Source: Haematococcus lacustris (Eukaryota > Chlorophyta > Chlorophyceae > Chlamydomonadales > Haematococcaceae). Taken from it: 64,000 bases of DNA. Positions within the stretch are counted from its first letter, which is position 1. Each line of letters starts with the position of its first letter. Shown here piece by piece: positions 32,769 to 42,000 of this stretch. The stretch spans positions 5,813,538 through 5,877,537 of the forward strand of contig JASKMD010000029.1 of NCBI GenBank assembly GCA_030144725.1, given 5' to 3'. The notes below the pieces were generated by a model. That model was not told the origin of the DNA. It made no database searches and saw only the letters and a program-made list of their open reading frames with translations. The position numbers were made by a program, and so were the translations under genes.

Positions 32769-33131
32769 CAGCTGAGGCTAATCAAGGTACAGCGTTACTG
32801 CCATGCCATGTACCCCTGTTCCGCAGGTCAGCCTGGGGCGCTGCCTGCTGGTGAGCCCAGCGGCTTGGGGCGGCTGCGGCCCGAGCTGCAGCCTTGTGTC
32901 ATCACACGGTTACAACCCGGCTTGCTTCTGCCCGGCCAGCAGCAGCCCAGCAGCCTTCCCCACGCTCAGCAGGGGCAGGCGACACGGGGCAGCCAAACCG
33001 CAGCAGCGTCAGGGCAGGCTGGACCGGGTGCAAGGACTCGAAGCCTGGCTGAGGCAGGGTCAGGGGCTGGGGCTGGGGGCCGACCATCAGGGGAGCCCAA
33101 AATCCCAAAGTGGCTCAAGATGGGCAAATAG
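29569..33131 (+). CDS. TUG/ASPSCR1-like UBX-domain protein
   Basis: Eight exons close in phase and give 710 aa: 29569-29608, 29853-29977, 30322-31680, 31842-31904, 31985-32077, 32275-32340, 32588-32669 and 32827-33131. Residues 1-80 form a TUG-type ubiquitin-like domain (KVTAMQTLGAAWAEVS, TVSLTYSKKPVDLTCPFRLV, NIPANSSLHVA). A linker follows with a PA-repeat (CCCCAG hexamers) and a GA-repeat (GGGGCA hexamers). Then come YDLTPEDYAALARAAEVKRK and a UBX domain (AVRVRFPDGLIMQAAF, ASEPLGALK, FTLFVTPPK, KAGLVPAAHVHCALE). The C-terminus PKIPKWLKMGK is the conserved TUG tail. In animals and plants such proteins bind and disassemble Cdc48/p97 hexamers; that role is inferred from the family. The linker is much longer than usual. 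Confidence 0.9.
30441..30640. repeat. CCCCAG hexamer repeat inside an exon
   Basis: Over 20 CCCCAG units encode Pro-Ala repeats in the linker of the UBX protein. Because the unit is a hexamer, length changes keep the reading frame, unlike the pentamers in introns. Confidence 0.9.
30795..30975. repeat. GGGGCA hexamer repeat inside an exon
   Basis: About 30 GGGGCA units encode Gly-Ala repeats in the same linker. The motif is similar in composition to the complement of the upstream CCCCAG run. Confidence 0.9.
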
Positions 33132-34072
33132 AGGGCAAGAGGGGGTGGGTTCACCCTGGTGCTGGCAGTAAGCCACAGCCCCCACATGCTCAATGGGTCC
33201 TAGCTTGACCCCAGGCGAAACACACAGCATCAGGGACCTCTTGGCAGCACGCTTGAAGACTGTTGTGGGTTGACAAGGAGCCCTGTGGCCAGGGATGGAG
33301 CGTGCCACCAGGGATGGGATTGGCAGCTGTCAAGGGTGCCCCAATGAAGCAGTGTAGTAGTGGGAGGGAGGGAGACAAAAGGCATGAGATGTGTTGCATG
33401 AGATGTGTTGCATGAGAAAGAGTGCTGCTGCGTGTCTTTCCAAGCGTTGCAGAGAGAGAAGTAGGGTTGCTGATGTTAGTTTAAGATCGAGGGATGAGGG
33501 TTATCTGGTGCAAGCGCAGGTCCATTGCGGTCAAGAAGCTCTGTTTTTATATCAGTTGAAGGTTGTTTTAGGCAAACAAAACTGATTCAACAAGGAACAA
33601 CATTGTACCGTGGATGATCTCAGCCCGCTACAGTCACATTGAAGCACCCTCGGTCGCACCCTTGATGACTACAGCCCCCTAGACCACTGGGCACCTTATC
33701 AAAACAGCTTACTCTCTGCGGAGCATAATCAATCCCTACTCACTGCAGAGCATACTCAGAGTGCATTGGAATGCTGCAGTGTGGGATGTGTTCAACACGC
33801 TCTGCGCTTGATGGGTGTTTTGTGGTGTCTGCACATGTACTGCTTTCTCTTGCTTGAGAACCAAGCGCCCTACTCAGCTACTCGCTCAGCACAGCTGCTT
33901 GATCAGCTCAGCTGCCAACCTCATGATCCTTTTCAGTACCAGGCGCATTGAAATGACGGCGCACTGAAATGAAGGTTGTGTCAGTGCTTGTTAATGGTGG
34001 ACATGACGGACACTGCAGTGGTTGCGGGAGGTCCTGCTTACTATGCGGCATAGGGCAGCAGTGAACCACATA
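33132..34072. other. 3' flank of the UBX gene and dispersed repeats
   Basis: 33737-33945 repeats 27.95-28.08 and 28.51-28.68 kb (AGAGTGCATTGGAATGCTGC; CTTGCTTGAGAACCAAGCGC). 33570-33600 (GGCAAACAAAACTGATTCAAC) resembles 45.85 kb. No gene is recognised. Confidence 0.5.
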
Positions 34073-34199
34073 GGGAGCGGTCGCCGCTCGACTAATGAGA
34101 AACCTAATCTCATTAGATTACCAATACCTAATGAGACGACCTAATGAGACGCGGAAACTAATGAGATCTCATGAGAAACTAATGAGAAAAACCGCTCCC
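34073..34199. mobile_element. 127-bp MITE, TA-flanked
   Basis: The ends are GGGAGCGGT and ACCGCTCCC with TA directly outside both. The inside consists of repeated CTAATGAGA/TCTCATTAG motifs. It is non-coding and sits 45 bp before the predicted start of the next gene, where it could affect the promoter. Confidence 0.75.
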
Positions 34200-34244
34200 T
34201 ACACACGAACCACATGAGTGACATCCGACCCCGTCCATGCAGCC

Positions 34245-35726
34245 ATGCAAGCTCAGTTGGGCACCGCTAGTCCGGGTGGCTGCTGTACATCCACGCTTGC
34301 ACTCATGCTACAACGGTCAGCTTTACCTGGCGTCAGTCCATCCACCGGCCGGTATTGCATCTCCCGAGCTTTACCACCCAGCAGTGCAGCTGAATGCACG
34401 AGGTGATGAGACTGCTTACACGGCTTTTTCAGAGAGGTTTCCGCGTCGACATCAGACGTCCGCACTAACGTTCGAAGCCGCATTATTATTGACAGGCTTC
34501 GACTCGCAAGGCCATGTGTAGCCATGTCAGCCCTCCCTCCCCAGGGCGAAGGTGGGCAAAAGCCATTAGCCCATGACTCCATGCCTGCATAGCCATGATG
34601 CCCTCCCCGCAGCGCTCCTTTGGGTGCTGCAGTACCATTTGCCATGTAGAGATGAGTATGCTTCTGGCATTGAAACGCAGTGTTCACATGCAGAAATCTC
34701 TGATGCCATGAAGGCTGATTTAGAGCGCTACAGAAGGCAGGAGGCATTGCAGCGAGCAGCTCAGCCAGCCAGCTCATCACGGCAGGTATGTCCTGCAATG
34801 ACACTCTTGCTGTAACTTACGTGTTGATCACCCTGCAGTGTGCTGCTGGTGCTGCAGGCTAATGGGACTCCACCACCCTCCTCTGGCATCAAGGAGCTAG
34901 TAGACAAGGTGAGCCACGTACCCAACAGCTGCAGTAGCAAGGTCAGGAGCGTAGCACAGCAGTGTGTGTGGAGATAATGCCCAAGCCTACACACAGTATC
35001 TAAGTCTTGCCAGAGGGCAATCATGTCATGGTCACATGCACCATGCCAGAGGGTGTGTGCATGTGTTGAGCTTGGCTGACACAACAGCTTCCTGCATTGC
35101 AGCTAGGAGCCTGCAGAGACAACATGTACAATAACAGTGGGCCTAGGCTCTGTGGCACGCCTGTCTCTTTTGATGAAGACGCAGGCGTACACAGCAGCAG
35201 GTGGGGGCTCGTTAGGGTGATAAGGAATAGCAGGGATGCTCATCCTTGGTTTGTGTGTGCTACAGGTTTTAATCGCCGACTTCTTTCTGGTTTTATTCTC
35301 ACTCTTGTGGCTGGGAGTAGGCGTTGTCTTGGTGAGTCAGGTGATCACAGCACAGTAGCTATTGCTATCCTCCTGCTGCTACCGCTGCTGCCTATGTTGA
35401 CTATGAGCCTGGTTTGCATGGTTGCCTTGCTCATCTCTGGCGTGGAAGCATACACACGGACAGCATGCACATGATGTTGGTACCCTACTGACAAGCAGAG
35501 GGTCTCACAGCTGGCACCCTGCCTGCTTGCTAGCCAGCTGCCTGCCTATCTGTCGGACTGGTTGCAGGCCAACACTAGCGGCACAGGCAGCAGTCCTGTG
35601 TTGGATGCCTGGTACCCTCTGTGGCCAAGCTTGTGGCAGGGGAGCATTGGGTTATTGATGGCTGGTGCACTGGTGTCTGGAGGCCTGGGCTGGCTGTCAA
35701 ACCGCGACGATCTCTTCCAGGGATGA
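34245..35726 (+). CDS. plastid-targeted two-helix membrane protein, family unknown
   Basis: Six exons close in phase and give 223 aa: 34245-34402, 34433-34517, 34633-34785, 34858-34908, 35266-35331 and 35568-35726. The first 50 residues (MQAQLGTASPGGCC onward) look like a transit peptide. A charged middle (SDAMKADLERYRRQEALQR) probably forms a helix. Then IKELVDK leads into one membrane helix (ADFFLVLFSLLWLGVGVVL). The motif LDAWYPLWPSLWQ precedes a second (GLLMAGALVSGGLGWL), and the end is NRDDLFQG. I do not recognise the family with certainty. Exons 1-2 (an intron of only 30 bp between them) are weak; the last four are well supported. Location in a chloroplast membrane is inferred. Confidence 0.6.
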
Positions 35727-36289
35727 ATGCTTGTGTCTGAAGTGTATATCTGAAAAAATCTTTAAGATATGACCCCATATGATCAAGCATGATGGAGTAT
35801 GATGAAACATAATTAAGCCAAAACTCGCAAACCCCCGTAACCTCATTGCCGTGGTCTCAACCTGGTTTCAACCATGGTCTCAATCGTGCTTTAATTTGGA
35901 GGAGAGTAGAGGAATGTTGATAACTGCCACCGAGAGTGGTACTGGTTTTGAGGACGTCAAACCCTCTGTGCACTCGGGGTTCCCAGGTGGGTTAGTGCGT
36001 CGATCTGCCACATTATCCTCTTGACTACAGACCCGGTCATATCACATCTTTAAGCCATCATATTCAGTCATATGACCAATTCCTCAGCAAGTCATATGAT
36101 CGGTCCCGCCCTACTGAAGTGCAGTGGTGGTGGATGGGTGAGATCACAAGACCACAGGGTGGGTCTGGAGGCGCTGTCAGCACCATCTGCAGGGAGCCTG
36201 TCGATGATGCAATATTGCAAATGATGTTATAGTGCTCTGATAGTGCTACTGTCCGCACTTCAACCTTCGAACCTCATGTTGGGAGGCTG
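35727..36289. other. intergenic, nothing recognised
   Basis: This is AT-richer sequence with short direct repeats (CATATGA and TATGATC near 35.77 and 36.06 kb). No exon or element ends are seen. Confidence 0.4.
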
Positions 36290-36302
36290 GTCATGCTTTT
36301 TT

Positions 36303-37330
36303 TCACGGGAAACCCAGTCGCTTGAAAATGCCACCGCCCGTCGCACTGCGCATCGCGTCATCGCAGTGTCTCGTTCCTCTCAAGGCAAGCAACGCCAGGA
36401 GCGTCGGGATGGCTGGACCACGCGCAGACGTCAGGTGGCGCCCCCGCCCTATGTGTCCCCGCAGTGTTTGTGTTGACCCCGCCTTGTTGTCTTGGCCTGT
36501 CAAAATGGCAACTTTGCTTGGTCATGCAGGTCATGCAGGTCCCCGAGGGCGCAGTGCTGCGCGGCTGCAAGAAGACGAGGCGCAAGCTGCGGGAGCACCT
36601 CCGGCTGCGGGCTGAAATCCACTCCCAGCTCCGCGTCATCGCGTCGTTGCTGGTGCTCAGAATCTTCCTAACGTGCCTGGTGGGCTACCCCACCCCGGGC
36701 TTCCCCAGCGCACCTCAGCCTCCAGCCGTGCAGCCCCCCCAACCCCCTGATGCTCCCCCCCTACCCCCCCTACCCCCACGGGCCCTGCCCAGCCTGCCCC
36801 TGCCCAGCCTGACAGCATGGAGTGTGACATCGACTCTGACTCCGAGTCAGATTGTGACTCTGAGCCAGAGCCACAGTCTGACTCGGAGTCAGAGTCAGAA
36901 CCTGAGCCAGTCACGCAGCCACCCCCAAGGCGCTGCAGCGCCCGCCTAGCAGCCCTTGCACCTGCAGCACCCACTGGCCCTCCCTTGCCCCTTGACTGCG
37001 AGGACCCTGTCATGCTGAGGCAGCTCAAGGACTTCTGCATGTTCTTCGCAAACCCCAACTTCAAGACATGCTACAACCAGCTGCAGCGGCGCCTTGTACG
37101 CAGCCGTCACCCCATGCTCATGCCAGCCTTTGAGGACCCCAGCAACCAGGCGCTTCTGGCCAAGCTGCAGGAGCTGAGCAGCTTTAACCTGACGGGTGAC
37201 GCCAACACCATCGCCAGCTCCAATGAGCTCTTCATGCTGCTTGGGGCTACCAGGTCGAAGAAGTTTCGGAGCGTCCACATGCCAAAAGCAAAACATGTTC
37301 CGACTGCTGCTGCGTGTTGCAGGTGCCACT
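36303..37330 (+). pseudogene. Fanzor N-terminal half, subfamily B, start exon deleted
   Basis: This is the 5' half of the same element type as the minus-strand copy at 42.5-43.7 kb. It keeps the leader (GGGAAACCC, GTCGCTTGAAAA), the exon SRSSQGKQRQERRDGWTTRR, then VPEGAVLRGCKKTRRKLREH and LRVIASLLVLRIFLTCLVG. After an acidic Asp/Ser/Glu stretch come CEDPVMLRQLKDFCMFFANP, FKTCYNQLQRRLV and LAKLQELSSFNLTGDANTI. Relative to the 43.6 kb copy, about 80 bp holding the MAKKKRKV start codon is missing. Everything from the RuvC domain onward is also absent after about 37.3 kb. It cannot make a nuclease. Confidence 0.75.
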
Positions 37331-37904
37331 CACAACAGCGTGGCGAAGCGTGCTAGTGCGGCGCGCCTCGCATGTGGCGAAATCGCATGAATTCAAATGC
37401 TTATCTTTGGACAGGCACTGAGCACCGCTGAGAGCGAGATAGTTTTTGCTGCGTCTGCCATATCGTAGCTATGACTCTCCTCTGTGCAAAGCACTGTTTA
37501 CATATATTTTTGACTGAGTGGCTGCGGAGATACGGGCTTCGTATCACAGGGGGGTGGTTTTCAGGTAGTTGGGAACGCCTGAGTTTCGCCGAAACTTTCG
37601 GAGCTGGATTTAAGGCAGATAAAAGTTTCAACATCTCAAAAGCAACGGAAGCGTCCACAAGTAGTACCTGCTGGCTAACAGGAGGGGGTCCACACCAGGT
37701 GCCCTTTTGAAGGTGCCCTTTGGAGGTGCTCTTTGGAGGGTGCGAGAGTGATGTGGCGGAGTGACACACCGGTATAAGCAGGTGTGAGCCGGTATGAGCA
37801 TAGTGGCCTACTACTGTTCACAACCTGAAACAGTCATGCGGAGAAGTAGAGGGCAACGGCAGTGCATGACCTCCCCCACCCACTGTGGGGAAAACACCAT
37901 GTAA
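37331..37904. other. no gene recognised
   Basis: Unique sequence. 37815-37840 repeats a string from 27.80 kb. GGTGCCCTTT and related short repeats occur at 37.70-37.73 kb. Confidence 0.4.
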
Positions 37905-38845
37905 TTTATATGTAATGGACCTCCTTCCGCCCCACTCCGGTTAGATGGCGACCTGATGCACCTCCCAATACGGCCTCACCGCTTGGATAATGTAACTAAA
38001 TCCCTGATATGGCCCCGAAGAGGAAACGAAAGCGCCCCGTCTCCCCCGCACAGAGTGCAGCCGGTAAGCCACAAAGCTTGGCGAAAGGCTAGGGCCCCCC
38101 GAAGCTAACTGACGACGCGACGCAATGTGTGAGCTGCACCTGCCACCTGACCAGCCCAGGCCTGCAGACTGGGTACCCCCAGCAGACCAGGTCAACCCGC
38201 TGCTGGTGCGCCCAGCCTGGAGCCTGCGGCATGCTAAGTATGTGCGGGGCCTGTCATGGTGCCATCAAGTGCCGCCCAACCCTCCCCCAGCCCAGGCCCC
38301 CCCCGCCCAGGCCCCACCATCTCCCCCAGCCCATGACCAGCCCCCTGCCCAGCCCCCACCTGGCCCAGCCCCACGACCTCAGGCCCCCACAGGGGGCAGG
38401 AGGCTAGACCGGGACACCAGCGGGTGCCTGAACTTGCAACGCATTGGGGAGAGCATGCAGCGCCCCATAGAGCTGTGCCAATGCAAGGACCTGGAGGCTC
38501 TGGCCCCCGTTGGCAAGGAGTACCAGCAGCGCTACAAGCTGGTCAATGACCGGCTGCTCAAGGGCAGGCATCGGCTGCACTGGGCTGCAGAGTACCGGCA
38601 AGGCATCGATGGCCGGGCCCGCAACAATGCATAGGGCCTGGTAGTTTGCACAGGCTGTAAGCCTCACAGAGCATCAAGCTGTTAGTTTTGATGAGGTGCC
38701 CTGTGGTCATGGGGGGACGTGCCATCGATGTGGGGTTGGCAGTCATCAAGGGTGCGACTGAGGATGCTACAACTTGATTGTAGTAGCTGAGTAAGATTAC
38801 CCACAGTCAGACATGTTGTTCCATGTTGGACAAGTTTTGTTTGAC
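37905..38845 (+). mobile_element. internally deleted Fanzor-C element (mini-Fanzor)
   Basis: The 5' end (CATGTAATTTATATGTAATG, then CCGCCCCACTCCGG) carries the start exon MAPKRKRKRPVSPAQSAAG and its GTAAGC donor. It joins directly to a C-terminal ORF (38125-38634) with VRGLSWC, a Pro-rich linker, RRLDRDTSGCLNLQRIGES (RuvC-III) and a stop at 38634. A 3' noncoding part ends GAGTAAGATTACCCACAG and CATGTTGTTCCATG near 38.84 kb. RuvC-I, the central exons and the Glu-bearing DEFRTS segment are missing. An element of about 940 bp with both ends kept and the middle lost is typical of non-autonomous derivatives. Confidence 0.75.
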
Positions 38846-39060
38846 TGCAAGCCACAGCCCCCACATGCTCACCCTGTGCAGTAAACATGTAGAAAGCAGT
38901 ACATCCTGCATGCCTTGCACATCTCCTTCGCGCGCGTCGCGTTATCGTGCAAATAACTAAGTGACGACAGTGCCAATACGTCTGGTAGTGCCCGAGGCTT
39001 TTTCTTTGCAACTATAAGCATTGACGAAGGCGCACTGCAGCGCAGGCTGCCTCGCCAGCT
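38846..39060. promoter_or_regulatory. upstream region of the WD40 gene
   Basis: 215 bp between the Fanzor-C mini-element and the WD40 start codon. It must contain the promoter and 5' UTR, but no specific box is recognisable. Confidence 0.3.
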
Positions 39061-42000
39061 ATGGACCCTGCACTGGATCCAACACTATCCCCGTCAGAAC
39101 TTGCAAGGGTAAGTCCTTGTCCGGTTCCAACCTCTGCCTCTGACCCTGGCTAGCTTGGCTCGCATGCATGTGCCTGCCTCCTTTCAGGCTATCAGGGAGA
39201 AGAAAGCAAGAGAACAGCAGCAGCGAATTGATGAGGCACGTGCAGCAGAGGAGGCTGAGCGCATGGCGATGAAGATGAAGATGCTGGAGATACAAAGTGA
39301 GGCAAAGCTGCAGCAGCAGCTACGTCCTCAGCACCTCACTCATCATCCCAGCGGGCAAGAGGTAACTACACCAAAGCAGAGTCAGGCCCCTTCACCTCAT
39401 GCGGCAATTCACTGCGTGGGCACCTCCAACCTACATAGCCCAAGGCAGGTCAACATCAGCTAACTCAACATGGAACAAGGGCTTTGCCTGTGGGTAATCT
39501 TATTCAGCTACAGCCTCGTCACTGTAGTGTCATCAGTCACACCCTTGACAGATACAAACCCCATCCACGTTCACTTCCAGACCACTGGGCTCCCTGTCAA
39601 AACTCAACGAGGCACAATATCTCACACCCTTTGGCTACCTACCATGAGATGTGGCACAATCTGAAGCCCCTTGCGTGTTCTGCGTGGTGCAGAGAAGTAT
39701 GGAGCTGGCTCGTCGCATGTTTTGAACGATCAGTACATGGACGAATTTGAGAAGGGCTGGAATGCCTTGAATGGCACCTCTGCAACCTCCCATGCCGGTG
39801 GTGGAAAGTCAAGTAACGTGTTCACGTGAGTACAACGGGCAACAGTGCTACTCAGCCCCCTTGTCCCTCATTAGGGCCTCCATTTGAGCCGGATCAGAAG
39901 TACCTACTAGCAGCCACTAGCAGCCACTAGCAGCCACTAACTAGATCCGACTCAAACAGTGTTATTGGGCTGTGTGGAGTAAACCCAGTGCACACGGCAC
40001 ATGAGCCCGCCTACCACCTACACTATTGCCTGACCCGTTAGGGCTATGATGTAGAGTTGGCATGACCTGCATGCACTAATTGTAAGCTGATGACAGCTCA
40101 ACAAAGGGGGCACACATCACTGTGCCATAGCAGGCTGGTGCTGCTGCTGCTGGGCCTTGGGTGGCTTGTCTTGCAGCCGCTTGTAGCCCAGGCCAGGGTA
40201 CTCCTTGCCCTTGGCTGGCAGAGCTCCCTGGTCTGGCCAGTAGCACAGCTCCAGTGGGCGCCACCTGCTCTCCCCAATGCGCTGCATGTTCAATGCTGCA
40301 TTGCAGTCCCTGTCCAGCCATCTGCCTGGCTGTGGTGCTGGCTTGGCTTTAGCAGCCTTGACCTTGCCCTTGCCCTTGGTGGGCCCGCCAGGTTGATGCT
40401 GCCCAGATCCTCCATTGCTACTCAGCCCTGCACAATTGTGAGGGGTGAACTCTGCTATGACTGCAGCATTCAGGCAGCACCAAAAGCTGGTGTGGACTCC
40501 ATCCGCCCTGGCTCATCAAACACGGCAGCCAGGACAGCTATCATGCAAGCACGGACTCGTAATGTGAGTAGGTGGCCCACGTATGGCCGTTGATCACTTG
40601 TGGGACGGCCAACTTGCTGCCATCCCATGCCCACAACCATGACAAACCCCCCCATGCACCATGCAGATAGTCAACACAGGCAAAGCTGTCGGGCTAGCCG
40701 GCTTCACGCGCTTCCCTCCTCAAGTTCTGGATACCTGGCGCCAGGGCCCCACAGACCCAGCAGGTGACCTGACCTGGGGCTTGTGCAGCATCACTGCCGC
40801 TGTCACAAGTCCTCGACAGGCTGCTACCTGTGTGACTGGCTGGCTGCGTGGCGGCTGCGGGAGCTGGCATGGGGGCACTCAAGTTACCATGTCGGGCTCG
40901 GACTGGTTGGTCACGCTTCATCTGGCATGCAGCAGCCGGTGGCCCATCTGCCCTGGGGGCTTCCAGCCTGCAGGCCTGGTGGCCTGCTCATGACCCAGCG
41001 GCTCTCACTCTGCTAGTGGCCATCAACAGCGGAGGCAGCAACATCGCGATAGCGGCGTGCAAGGACAGGTGTCATCCCATCACGCCTGCAACCATCTGAG
41101 TGACACAGGTCCAGGGGTTGTGTAGCTTGTGCTCTTGTCTGGTGTCCCGGAGTTCAGGGTCAAGGGCCAGGGCAGCTAAGAAGCCGGGTACAGTCTTTGG
41201 GTACATATATTGAGGTTACATTGCTTTCACAAGTTTGCGGCACACCACCCATACCGCAACAGCCAAAACTCAATCTGCACCTCAACATGTCGTTCAGCGC
41301 CTGCAGGCATGCATGCATGCAGTACAGAGGGCAGATGCAGGTGGGACAACAGGTTCAAGAAGTGTTGGGGAGGACTGGGAAGGCAGGGGCAGGGCCTGGG
41401 CTGTAGCACTTCATGGCACCACATCAGGCCTCACACTGGCTTTTCAAGCCACAGGATCACAATCATTGCGACCAGAAGGGGTGCTGGCCCAGTGTTGTTG
41501 ACTACTTGCCAGACTTACCTCGTGGCCCCAGTGTGAGTCAGTGGGTGAGTGCATGGCGGCATGGTCACACCGGCATGGTCGTCTTACAGCATGGTCGTCT
41601 TATGGCATGGTCGTCTATCTATATTGCTGCTTTCTCTGGCACACCTCTACAGCCAGCCAGGTGCCATTGTTGTGTGATGTTACTACCGCACGTGCTACTC
41701 AGCCCCCTTGTCCCTCACAAGGGCCTCCATTTGAGCCGGATCAGAAGTACCTACTAGCAGCCACTAGCAGCCACTGGCAGCCACTAACTAGATCCGACTC
41801 AAAACAGTGTTATTGGGCTGTGTGGAGTAAACCCAGTGCACATGGCACATGAGCCCGCCTACCACCTACACTATTGCCTGACCCAAGGGCTATCGTGTAG
41901 AGTTGGCATGATCTGCATGCACTAATTGTGAGCTGATGGCAGCTCAACAAAGGGGGCACACATTACTGTGCCACAGCAGGCTGCTGTTGCTGCTGCTCCT

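Noticed and set aside
34237..34521. 94-codon ORF as the first exon of the 34 kb gene
   Set aside because: Its frame does not join the well-supported downstream exons, while the overlapping frame from 34245 does with two splice events.
40990..41540. Possible extra WD40-gene exons (SGGSNIAIAACKD; ITIIATRRGAGPVLLTTC)
   Set aside because: Phase already closes from 40763 to 43981 without them and the peptides show no conservation signal I can judge.
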